A stretch of DNA of 64,000 nucleotides from Halorubrum tebenquichense DSM 14210 (GTDB lineage Archaea > Halobacteriota > Halobacteria > Halobacteriales > Haloferacaceae), in NCBI RefSeq assembly GCF_000337415.1, contig NZ_AOJD01000038.1, positions 1 to 64,000 of the forward strand, written 5' to 3'. The notes beneath the pieces were generated by a model, which was not told the origin of the DNA, ran no database searches, and was given only the letters and a program-made list of their open reading frames with translations. Below are positions 47,880-55,427 of the stretch, piece after piece. The position numbers and the translations under genes are program-made. Each line of letters starts with the position of its first letter. Positions within the stretch are counted from its first letter, which is position 1.

Positions 47880-47952
47880 GCGACGCGATATCGGCGGACG
47901 GAATATGAACGTACCGGCGGTGTCCCTCTATCGAGGGCGGACGTGCGAGGTC

Positions 47953-49986
47953 TCAGAACTTCTCCAACAGGTCGCCGTAGAACTCGCCGCCGCGGTCGTC
48001 CGCGAGCTTCTCGACGATCAGCTCCGGCGTCGACCGCGCGAGGTGGCCCTTCTTCGGCGAGCGGTTCACCCGGAGTTCGCCGTCGGCGAGCCCCGCCGCC
48101 TCGATGCCGTCGACCGCGACCTCGAAGTCGGCGGCGTCTCTGATCTCGCGGGCGAGGTGCGAGACGAACACCGCGGTCGCGTGCTGGTCGTCGAGCGCCT
48201 CGAGGATGCCCGCGATGATCTTCGCGGAGGCCCCCGGCTCGGTGATCGACTCCAGTTCGTCGACGAGGACGAGGCGGCCGTCCGCGCCGTCGACGAGGTC
48301 GCCGAAGTCGCGGAGCGTGGCCTCGAACGCGCCCGCGTCGAGGGTCCCCTGCGACTTCGCGTAGTAGTGGATCTCCTCGAAGCGCTCGACCGTGGCCGAC
48401 TCGGCGGGGACGGGCAGCCCCATCTGCGCGAGCACGACGACGAGCGCGACCAGGTCGAGCGTCGAGGTCTTCCCGCCGGAGTTGACCCCCGACAGGAGCG
48501 TCGCGCCCGAGACGGCGTAGTCGACCGGCTCGGCGTCGGCGAAGTCGACGTCGAGCAGCGGGGAGCGGCCGCCCTCGATTCGGAAGCCCTTCGCGCCGTC
48601 GCCGGCGTCGGCGTCGCCCTCGGCGGCGGCGTCCCCCTCGGCGTCCGGGTCGACGACCTCGGGCAGCACGCAGTCGAAGTCGCGGGCGAACCGCGATATC
48701 GCGAGCTCCACGTCGAGTTCTAAGGCGTCGCGCACCAGGGTCTCGACCGGCTCGCGGAGGTCGCCGAGGTCGCTCGCGAGGTCGGCCTTCAGCTTCGCGG
48801 CGCGGCGGTCTCGGGCCGCCGAGAGTTCGGTGCGGAGCCGGGAGACCGCGCTCTCGTCGTGGTCGACGGGGAACGAGGGGTCGCCGCCGAAGACGCGCTC
48901 GGCCAGCTCCGCCTCCTCCGGCTCCAAGCGGAGCGCGTCGGCGAGGTGGTCGCGGGCGGCGTCGACCGCCTCGTCGTACTCGTCGGCGAGCTCGCGGTCT
49001 AAAAGGGAGTCGACGCGCGCCCCCTGCTCGACGAGGGAGAGGAAGTCCGTCCCCTCGATGGTGACGTCGCGCTCGCGGATCGCCTCGCGCAGGCGGTCGT
49101 CGGCGACCGAGGCCGCCGTCGACACCGCGGCGTCGAGGTCGTCGACGGCGGCCGTCAGGCGGTCCAGCTCCGCGTCGCCGGCGATCGTGCCGTCGTCGTC
49201 GAGCCGCGAGAGCGCGTCGCGCAGTCGGTCGAGGTCGACCGGCGCGTCGGCCGCGGTCCCGGCCGCCTCGTGGACCGCCGCGGCCGCCTCCAGCCGCTCG
49301 CGGTTCTCCGCGAAGAAGGTCAGCAGCCGCTCGGGGACCGTCTCCGCGGGGGTTTCGAGTGCGTCCGGGCGGACGACCACGTCGCCCTCGACGTCGAGGC
49401 CCGCGAACGACTCGTCCAAGACGATCACGGAGGCGTACGACCGGCCGAGCTCGGAAATGTCGCGGGCGTCCTCGACGGTCTCGACGGAGAGCTCGGGGAC
49501 GGCCGCCTCGGCGCGCGCGAGCGTCTCGGCGTCGGCGGTCGCGAGGCAGCGGTCGCGGACGCGGACGGTCGGGGGGTCGGAGAGGGGCGCGCAGTCCGTG
49601 AGCGCCTCGCGGACGGCGGGATCCGGGTCGCGTTCGGCGGCGGCCGCCGCGAACGACTGCGCCTCCGCGATCCGCGAGGCGGACGCACTCGGGTAGAACG
49701 TCTCCAGCCGCTTCGCGGCGTAGTCGGTGACGGTGCGCTCGCGGAGCAGGTCGATCGCCTCCCGGTACAGCTCGCGGGCGCGGTCGGTCGCCAGCACGCG
49801 CCCCTCGTCGTCGTGGCGGCGGCGGATCGCCCCGCGGGCGATGCGGGCCGCGCGGGCCTCGTTGACGCCCGGGGCGCGGGCGATGGCGGCCACGTCGCCG
49901 GACTCGACGGTCGCGGCCGGGTCGTCCAGTTCGCGAAGCGCCGCGGCCGTCTTGGTCCCGACGCCGGGGATCGCCTCCAACTCCAT
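47953..49986 (-). CDS. MutS-family ATPase with N-terminal HhH
   Basis: This protein of 677 residues has an N-terminal helix-hairpin-helix region (LEAIPGVGTKTAAALREL, AIARAPGVNEARAARIARGA), a long helical middle like the MutS core and lever, and a C-terminal MutS ATPase: Walker A SGVNSGGKTSTLDL near 500, the Walker B region RLVLVDELESITEPGASAK and ATAVFVSHLAREIRD. It lacks the mismatch-reading N-terminal domain and the Smr domain of MutS2. It resembles the archaeal MutS-like (MutS5 type) proteins and probably binds branched DNA rather than mismatches. Confidence 0.88.
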   Translation of the reverse strand: MELEAIPGVGTKTAAALRELDDPAATVESGDVAAIARAPGVNEARAARIARGAIRRRHDDEGRVLATDRARELYREAIDLLRERTVTDYAAKRLETFYPSASASRIAEAQSFAAAAAERDPDPAVREALTDCAPLSDPPTVRVRDRCLATADAETLARAEAAVPELSVETVEDARDISELGRSYASVIVLDESFAGLDVEGDVVVRPDALETPAETVPERLLTFFAENRERLEAAAAVHEAAGTAADAPVDLDRLRDALSRLDDDGTIAGDAELDRLTAAVDDLDAAVSTAASVADDRLREAIRERDVTIEGTDFLSLVEQGARVDSLLDRELADEYDEAVDAARDHLADALRLEPEEAELAERVFGGDPSFPVDHDESAVSRLRTELSAARDRRAAKLKADLASDLGDLREPVETLVRDALELDVELAISRFARDFDCVLPEVVDPDAEGDAAAEGDADAGDGAKGFRIEGGRSPLLDVDFADAEPVDYAVSGATLLSGVNSGGKTSTLDLVALVVVLAQMGLPVPAESATVERFEEIHYYAKSQGTLDAGAFEATLRDFGDLVDGADGRLVLVDELESITEPGASAKIIAGILEALDDQHATAVFVSHLAREIRDAADFEVAVDGIEAAGLADGELRVNRSPKKGHLARSTPELIVEKLADDRGGEFYGDLLEKF

Positions 49987-50088
49987 CCACTCGCCGGTAT
50001 CGCGGCAACGGTCTAAAGCGTGCGGGTCGATCCCGCGCGTCGAGTCCCCGCGGGTCCCTCGGACCGGAGCGGAGCGCCGTCGGGGGCG

Positions 50089-50307
50089 TCAGCCGGTCGC
50101 GCCGACCGCGGGGCGCGGGGGGTCGCTCGCCGGGAACCGCCGCGGCGACGACGCGAGGCGGTCGCGGAGCCGGCGGAGCCGGGCCCGCGGCCGGAGCGCC
50201 CGACGGAGGGGGCGCAGTCGGGGCCCGGTCGGCGGGCGGGCGAGGAGTCGGTCGGTCGAGCGCACGATACCGCCGGTTCGGGTGCGGGAGAGATGGTCGT
50301 CACTCAT
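50089..50307 (-). CDS. Small arginine-rich protein (doubtful)
   Basis: This frame of 72 codons starts MSDDHLSRTRTGGIVRSTDR and turns into an arginine/proline-rich sequence (LRPLRRALRPRARLRRLRDR). Third-base GC is high, and the start looks like a normal haloarchaeal N-terminus. It is strongly basic, unlike nearly all proteins here, which could suit nucleic-acid binding or could mean it is not coding. It diverges from larE. Confidence 0.35.
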   Translation of the reverse strand: MSDDHLSRTRTGGIVRSTDRLLARPPTGPRLRPLRRALRPRARLRRLRDRLASSPRRFPASDPPRPAVGATG

Positions 50308-50424
50308 GGTGTCGGTGTCGTTTCGAAGGGGCCACTCGGAACAAAGCGTTTCGTCGGCGGGCGACGCTTCCGCGACCGGATCCGCGTGCGACGGGCTTTT
50401 TCGCGCTCGCCGCCAACGCCGGCC

Positions 50425-51369
50425 ATGAGTCAGAACGCGCGGCCCGTCGGCGACGGGTCGCTCGCGCCCGAGACGGCGGCGAAGGCGGCGACCGCCCGCG
50501 ACGCGATCGGCGAGCGCGACGGGGTCCTCGTCGCGTTCTCGGGCGGGGTCGACTCCGCGGTGGTCGCGGCGCTGGCGGCGGACGCGCTCGGCGACGACGC
50601 CGTGGCGTGTACCGCCCGCAGCGAGACGCTCCCGGCCGCGGAGCTGGCGGACGCGGAGCGGGTCGCCGACGAGATCGGCATCCCCCACGAGACCGTGACC
50701 TTCTCCGAGCTGGACGACCCGAACTTCGTCGCCAACGACGGCGACCGCTGTTACCACTGCCGGACGATGCGACTCGGCAAGATGTACGAGACGGCGAAGG
50801 ACCTCGGGATCGACACGGTCTGCGACGGGACGAACGCGGACGACCCCGGCGAAGGCCACCGCCCCGGTCTCCGCGCCGTCGAGGAGCTCGACGTGTTCTC
50901 GCCGCTGCTCGATGCCGGCGTATCGAAGGAGGAGGTGCGCGCGGTCGCCGACGCATACGACCTCTCCGTGGCCGACAAACCCTCGATGGCGTGTCTCTCC
51001 TCGCGGATCCCGACCGGACTGGAGGTGACCGAGGAGCGGCTGAGCCGCGTCGAGAAGGCCGAGCGGGTGCTCCGCGAGTGGGGCTTCGAGGGGTTCCGCG
51101 TGCGCGACCACGACGGGCTGGCGCGCGTCGAGATCGCGCCGGAGGAACTGGAGCGCGCGCTCGACCCGGCGTTCGCCGACGCCGTCCACGAACACCTCAC
51201 CGACCTCGGCTTCGAGTACGTCACGCTCGACATGGCCGGCTACCGGACGGGGAGCGTGAGTCCGGGCGGCGACGAGGAGGGTTCGGACGACGCGGCCGAC
51301 GACGAGGAAAGGAATTCGGACGGTTCGGCCGACGACAGCGTCGACCTCGGCCGGCGGTACCCGCGCTGA
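50425..51369 (+). CDS. larE: Sacrificial sulfur transferase LarE
   Basis: LarE, 314 residues, adds sulfur to the nickel-pincer cofactor precursor using ATP, giving up sulfur from its own cysteine or a cluster. It has the PP-loop VLVAFSGGVDSAVVAALAAD, GDRCYHCRTMRLGKMYE, DTVCDGTNADDPGEGHRPGL and the conserved CLSSRIPTG, with Cys190 in the place of the sacrificial cysteine. The last 40 residues are an acidic low-complexity tail. larB, for an earlier step, is at 16358; no larC was seen. Confidence 0.92.
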   Translation: MSQNARPVGDGSLAPETAAKAATARDAIGERDGVLVAFSGGVDSAVVAALAADALGDDAVACTARSETLPAAELADAERVADEIGIPHETVTFSELDDPNFVANDGDRCYHCRTMRLGKMYETAKDLGIDTVCDGTNADDPGEGHRPGLRAVEELDVFSPLLDAGVSKEEVRAVADAYDLSVADKPSMACLSSRIPTGLEVTEERLSRVEKAERVLREWGFEGFRVRDHDGLARVEIAPEELERALDPAFADAVHEHLTDLGFEYVTLDMAGYRTGSVSPGGDEEGSDDAADDEERNSDGSADDSVDLGRRYPR

Positions 51370-51432
51370 ACCCGCCGCCGGACCGCTCGCACGGCCGACG
51401 GCGTTATCACCGGAGAGAACCCGGCACGAACG

Positions 51433-51440
51433 CTTATAAG
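51433..51440 (+). promoter_or_regulatory. TATA box of the 51463 gene
   Basis: CTTATAAG lies 23-30 bp before the ATG at 51463 in GC-rich surroundings, suggesting a leaderless transcript. Confidence 0.65.
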
Positions 51441-51462
51441 CCGTGTTGCTGAAGCGACACCT

Positions 51463-51666
51463 ATGCGAGAGGCACAGACGCTGGCGGTGATCGCCGGCGG
51501 CGTCGGCGGGGCGGTCGGGGCGTTCGTCGGCGTCGCGGTCGGCGGGTCCGTGATATCGGTGACCCTGACCACCCTCGGGGTCGCCACCCTCGTCGGCGTC
51601 GGGGTCATCGCCAGCGCGGTCGTCGCCGGCGACGTGGAGTTCCTCGCCGACGCGGACGGCGAGTGA
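51463..51666 (+). CDS. Small glycine-rich membrane protein
   Basis: This protein of 67 residues has two hydrophobic helices rich in Gly, Val and Ala (AVIAGGVGGAVGAFVGVAVG and TTLGVATLVGVGVIASAVVA) and an acidic tail. The strong TATA box upstream supports expression. I do not recognise the family. Glycine spacing (GxxxG-like) suggests tight helix packing or oligomers. Confidence 0.7.
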   Translation: MREAQTLAVIAGGVGGAVGAFVGVAVGGSVISVTLTTLGVATLVGVGVIASAVVAGDVEFLADADGE

Positions 51667-51712
51667 CCCCGCGACCGCGCGCTTCAAGGTCCCGCCGGGA
51701 CGAACGGGAGCC

Positions 51713-52360
51713 ATGAGTCTCATCGCGTTCGACTTCGACGGGACGCTCTCCGACTCCGAGATGACGGTGCTGCTCGCCGAGCGGGCGGGCGTCACCGACG
51801 AGGTCGCCGAGATCACCGAGCGGGCGATGAACGACGAGATGAGCTACGCCGAGAGCCTCTACCGGCGCGCGGAGCTACTGGAGGGCCTCCCGGAGGAAGA
51901 CGTCGCGGACGCCTTCGACGCGGTCCGGATCCGACCCGGCGCGGCGCGGCTCATCGAACGCCTGCGCGGCGAGGGACACCACGTCGCGGTGTTGACCGGC
52001 GGGTTCGAACGCGGGGTCGAGGCGGCGCTGGAGCGGGAGGGGGTCGCGGTCGACACGATCGTCGCGAACCGCCTGCCGACCGGAGCGAACGGCGCGCTCA
52101 CCGGGGCGGCCGAGGGGCCGCTCATCGAGGGGACGAAAGACGACGCGCTCGCGGATCTAGCGGCCGAGGTCGGCGTCCCGATGGCCGACACGGTGGCGGT
52201 CGGCGACGGCGCGAACGACCTGCCGATGCTGGAGGTCGCGGGCCTCGCCGTCGGCTTCGTCCCCAAGTCCGCGGTGCGGCCCGTCTGCGACGCCGTCGTC
52301 GCCTCCATGTACCGTCTCGGGAAGGTACTGGAGGCGCACGGCGTGCTCGCGGCGGAGTGA
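51713..52360 (+). CDS. serB: Phosphoserine phosphatase
   Basis: This HAD phosphatase of 215 residues removes phosphate from phosphoserine in serine synthesis. The nucleophile motif is FDFDGTLSDSE, the cap has MSYAESLYRRAELLEGLPEE, motif II is VAVLTGGFERG and the last motif VAVGDGANDLPMLEVAGLAV. This fits SerB, though other substrates of HAD phosphatases are possible. It stands just before the carotenoid genes without obvious connection. Confidence 0.88.
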   Translation: MSLIAFDFDGTLSDSEMTVLLAERAGVTDEVAEITERAMNDEMSYAESLYRRAELLEGLPEEDVADAFDAVRIRPGAARLIERLRGEGHHVAVLTGGFERGVEAALEREGVAVDTIVANRLPTGANGALTGAAEGPLIEGTKDDALADLAAEVGVPMADTVAVGDGANDLPMLEVAGLAVGFVPKSAVRPVCDAVVASMYRLGKVLEAHGVLAAE

Positions 52361-52455
52361 ACTGACCCCGGCCGATACCTGACCATGTTTGGATCAAGCC
52401 TTAATCAACGACGAGCCGAACGTGATCGCATGAGCGTCCTCGCCGGGGTGACCCG

Positions 52456-53286
52456 ATGCTGCCGACGCTGACGTACCTCCAGTTCCACCTCGTCTTCAGC
52501 CTCCCCGTGCTGGCGCTGCTGTGGTACCTCGCGCCGCGGTACGAGGCCGTCCGCCAGCGGCGGGCGACGGTCGGGATCGCGATCCTCGTCGCCATCGCGT
52601 ACTTCTACACGACCCCGTGGATCAGCTACATGATCCGGCAGGGCGCGTGGTGGTACGCCGACGGCGCGGTGCTCGTCCGGGCGCTGTCGATCCCCCTCGG
52701 CGAATACCTGTTCTTCACCATCCAAACCGTCGTCACCGCGTTCGCGCTCCACCTGATCGGGTTCGACCCGACGTTCCGCGAGGGCGACTTCGACCGGAAA
52801 CCGCGGGCCGCCGGCGTCGTCGCCGGGGTCGCGATGGTCGGCGGCGGGCTCTGGCTGACGACGCTCGACCCCTCGTACCTCTACCTCGGCGGCCTGATCG
52901 CGTGGGTCGGTCCGGTGGTCGCGCTCCAGTGGGCGGTCGGCGGCGGCTACCTCGTCCGCACGCCGCGGATGTGGCTCGCCGCGACGCTGATCCCGGCCGC
53001 CTACTTCTGGGTCGCCGACCGGATCGCGATCGCGATGGGGACGTGGAAAATCTCCGCCGAGTACACCACCGGCGTCGCCGTGTTGGGTCTCCCGGTCGAA
53101 GAGATGCTGTTCTTCGCCGCCGCCGGGGTGATGACGGTCAACGGGCTGGTGCTGTTCGAGTGGGTCCTCGACTGGAACGACCGCCGCGGGAGCGTTGCGG
53201 AGTCGGTCCCGTCGAGAGCGGCCGAGCCAGACGTGCCCGGCCCGGAACCGGCCGCCGACCCGGACCCCGACGTGGTCGATGACTGA
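52456..53286 (+). CDS. crtY: Lycopene beta-cyclase
   Basis: This membrane enzyme of 276 residues converts lycopene to beta-carotene. It is the haloarchaeal type, a fusion of two CrtYc/CrtYd-like halves. Each half shows a repeated layout: LTYLQFHLVFSLPVLAL and PLGEYLFFTIQTVVTAF in the first, and RMWLAATLIPAAYFW and LPVEEMLFFAAAGVMTVNG in the second. The E-x-L-F-F motifs (GEYLFF, EEMLFF) are characteristic. The C-terminal 40 residues are a Pro/Asp tail. A TTAATC box lies near 52402. Its end overlaps brp, indicating joint expression for retinal synthesis. Confidence 0.93.
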   Translation: MLPTLTYLQFHLVFSLPVLALLWYLAPRYEAVRQRRATVGIAILVAIAYFYTTPWISYMIRQGAWWYADGAVLVRALSIPLGEYLFFTIQTVVTAFALHLIGFDPTFREGDFDRKPRAAGVVAGVAMVGGGLWLTTLDPSYLYLGGLIAWVGPVVALQWAVGGGYLVRTPRMWLAATLIPAAYFWVADRIAIAMGTWKISAEYTTGVAVLGLPVEEMLFFAAAGVMTVNGLVLFEWVLDWNDRRGSVAESVPSRAAEPDVPGPEPAADPDPDVVDD

Positions 53287-54424
53287 GGCCGCCGCGACGG
53301 AGTCGACCGAATCGCGCCCCGCCTCGCCGGGGGGGCGCGGGTCGACCGCGCAGTCGGCGGAGGAACGGGTCGACCGGTGGTTCGCGCGACGCCCCGCGCT
53401 GGCGCTGGCCGCGCTCCTCCCGATCGGTGCCGTGACCCCCCTGTTTCCGGTCGAGGTCGGCGTCGCGACGTTCGCGCTCGGCACGCTCGTCGTCGGGATG
53501 GCCCACGGCGCGGTCGACCACCTCGTCCCGCTCCGAGCCGCGCCGGACGTGTCGCTGCGGCGGTCGATCGCGGCCGTCTCCGTCGTCTACGCGGTCCTCG
53601 GCGGGGCGGTGGTCGCCGCGTTCTTCCTCGCGCCGGTCGCGGCGTTCGTCGGCTTCATCGCGCTCACGTGGCTCCACTGGGGGCAGGGCGACGTGGCGAC
53701 GCTCTCCATCGCCGGCGTCGACCACCTGCCCACGTCGGCGGAGCGGTGGCTGGCGCTCGTCGTCCGCGGCGGTCTCCCGATGGGCGTCCCGCTGCTCGCA
53801 CACCCCGAGGAGTACCGGCTGGTGGCCGAGTGGACCGTCGGGCTGTTCCTCGTCGACGCGGGCGCGGCCGCGACCGCGGTCGACCCACTCTTTACCCCCG
53901 CGGTCCGGGCCGCGGTCGGTGCGGGGATGGCGACTGCGACGCTGGCGTCGGTCGGACTGGGGTACCGCCGAGTCCGGAGCGGTGGCGGCGGCGGCAGCAA
54001 CGACGGCGGGGGGAGACGCGACCCCGCCGGGTGGCGGCGCGACGTCGGCGAGCTGGCGGTGCTGTGGGCGTGGTTCCTGCTCGCGGCACCCGTGTTCGCG
54101 ATCGGGGTGTACTTCGCGCTGTGGCACGCGCTCCGGCACGTCGGACGGCTCGTCCTCGTCGACCCCGAGGCCGCGAGCGCCGCGTCTGCCGGCGACGCCG
54201 TCGGAGCGCTCGCCCGCTTCGGCCGCGACGCGGCACCGCTCACGCTCGGCGGGTTCCTCGTGGTCGGCGCGGTGGGCGCGAGCGTGCCGGCGGGCGTGGC
54301 CGCGCCCGGCGACCTGCTGGCCGTGTCGCTGGTCGCCATCGCCGCGTTGACCCTGCCCCACGTCGTCGTCGTCGCGTGGCTCGACCGGCGGCAGGGCGTC
54401 TGGCGTCCCGGCGTCGGAGCCTGA
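53279..54424 (+). CDS. brp: Beta-carotene 15,15'-dioxygenase (Brp/Blh)
   Basis: This membrane protein of 381 residues cleaves beta-carotene into two retinals, the chromophore of bacteriorhodopsin and related pumps. Its iron-binding histidines are visible in VVGMAHGAVDHLVPL, LTWLHWGQGDVA, YFALWHALRHVGRL and LPHVVVVAWLDR. About eight to ten helices are predicted. A glycine/serine-rich loop interrupts the middle (RSGGGGGSNDGGGRRD). The ATG at 53279 overlaps the crtY stop by 8 bp. No opsin gene lies in this window, so the pump must be elsewhere. Confidence 0.93.
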   Translation: MTEAAATESTESRPASPGGRGSTAQSAEERVDRWFARRPALALAALLPIGAVTPLFPVEVGVATFALGTLVVGMAHGAVDHLVPLRAAPDVSLRRSIAAVSVVYAVLGGAVVAAFFLAPVAAFVGFIALTWLHWGQGDVATLSIAGVDHLPTSAERWLALVVRGGLPMGVPLLAHPEEYRLVAEWTVGLFLVDAGAAATAVDPLFTPAVRAAVGAGMATATLASVGLGYRRVRSGGGGGSNDGGGRRDPAGWRRDVGELAVLWAWFLLAAPVFAIGVYFALWHALRHVGRLVLVDPEAASAASAGDAVGALARFGRDAAPLTLGGFLVVGAVGASVPAGVAAPGDLLAVSLVAIAALTLPHVVVVAWLDRRQGVWRPGVGA

Positions 54425-54493
54425 CGAGGGGTCGAATCAATCGCGGTTCCGACACCGCATCGCTCTTGCTCCGGGAACCCCTCGCTCCGGTGG

Positions 54494-55087
54494 ATGGACG
54501 AGATCGCGATCCGAGAGCCCCGCCCCGGCGACGCCGAGCCGCTGGAGGAACTCATCACGTCGCACTTCAGCGAGGGGAGCTCCTACGGCGTCGACCTCGG
54601 GCTCGACGACCCGACGTACCGCGTGCTGGTCGCGGTCGAGGCCGACAGTGCCGAGGCCGATAGCGCCGAGGCCGACTCCGAGGGTTCGATCCTCGGCGTC
54701 ATGGCGCTCCGCGAGTTCGCCGACCCCGCCGCCGTCGCCGACGAGATGTACTTCTTCGACGACCCCGGCCTCTTGCCCGCCGCGGAGCTGTACGGCCACC
54801 TCGAGATGGGGTACGTCGCCGAGTCGGCGACCGGCCGCGGGATCGGGAGTCGGCTGCTCCAACGGCTCCACACGGTCGGAGCCGAGCGCGGCGTCGACCT
54901 GTTCGTCGCGGACTCGTGGTACCACGGGGGCGACGACTCGCCGGAGCAGCTGTTCGACGGGCACGGGTACGAGACGGTCCACCGCGACCCGATCGACCGA
55001 CCGGCGTCGGAGTGCCCGAAGTGCGAGGGCGAGTGCGTCTGCGAGGGCGCGCTCGCGGTGCGGCGAGTCGGGGGCGACGGAGCGTGA
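54494..55087 (+). CDS. GNAT acetyltransferase with C-terminal Cys cluster
   Basis: This protein of 197 residues is a GNAT N-acetyltransferase: the acetyl-CoA loop is YVAESATGRGIGSRLLQRL, followed by DLFVADSWYHGGDDSPEQLF. Unusual is the C-terminal CPKCEGECVCEGALAVRR, four cysteines that might bind zinc. An acidic repeat DSAEADSAEADSE (three D-S-A-E-A/D units) sits near residue 50 in the region of a surface loop. Substrate unknown. Confidence 0.82.
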   Translation: MDEIAIREPRPGDAEPLEELITSHFSEGSSYGVDLGLDDPTYRVLVAVEADSAEADSAEADSEGSILGVMALREFADPAAVADEMYFFDDPGLLPAAELYGHLEMGYVAESATGRGIGSRLLQRLHTVGAERGVDLFVADSWYHGGDDSPEQLFDGHGYETVHRDPIDRPASECPKCEGECVCEGALAVRRVGGDGA

Positions 55088-55115
55088 CTGACCGGTTCGG
55101 GGGCCGGAAGCCGTC

Positions 55116-55409
55116 GTGAACCACGACCGCGTCCACGCGAAGGAGCCGTCGCATCACGTCGATCGGTGGTCGGTCGGCGTGATCGAGTCGATCCGCGAGC
55201 GGGACGGCCACTGCGTCGTGACGGTCCGACCGGTCGAAGCGGGGGGGTCGACAGCGGAGCCGGAAGGCGGCGAAACCGGAGCCGGCGGGGGGTCCGTCGA
55301 GCTGCTGATCACGTTCGCCGTCAGGGACCTGTTCGTGGGTCGGCTCCCGATCGCGGACGGGGAGTCGTCGGTCGGCGAGCGCGTCTGGTACCGGAAGCGG
55401 GGCGGGTGA
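55116..55409 (+). CDS. Small conserved-looking protein, unknown
   Basis: This protein of 97 residues starts at GTG 55116, 28 bp after the acetyltransferase stop. It has a beta-rich pattern (WSVGVIESIRERDGHCVVTV, SVELLITFAVRDLFVGRLPI, GERVWYRKRGG) with a glycine-rich insert in the middle. It may be a small OB-like or S1-like barrel, but that is a guess. Probably co-transcribed with the preceding gene. Confidence 0.6.
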   Translation: MNHDRVHAKEPSHHVDRWSVGVIESIRERDGHCVVTVRPVEAGGSTAEPEGGETGAGGGSVELLITFAVRDLFVGRLPIADGESSVGERVWYRKRGG

Positions 55410-55427
55410 GCGGAGGCGGACTCGCGG

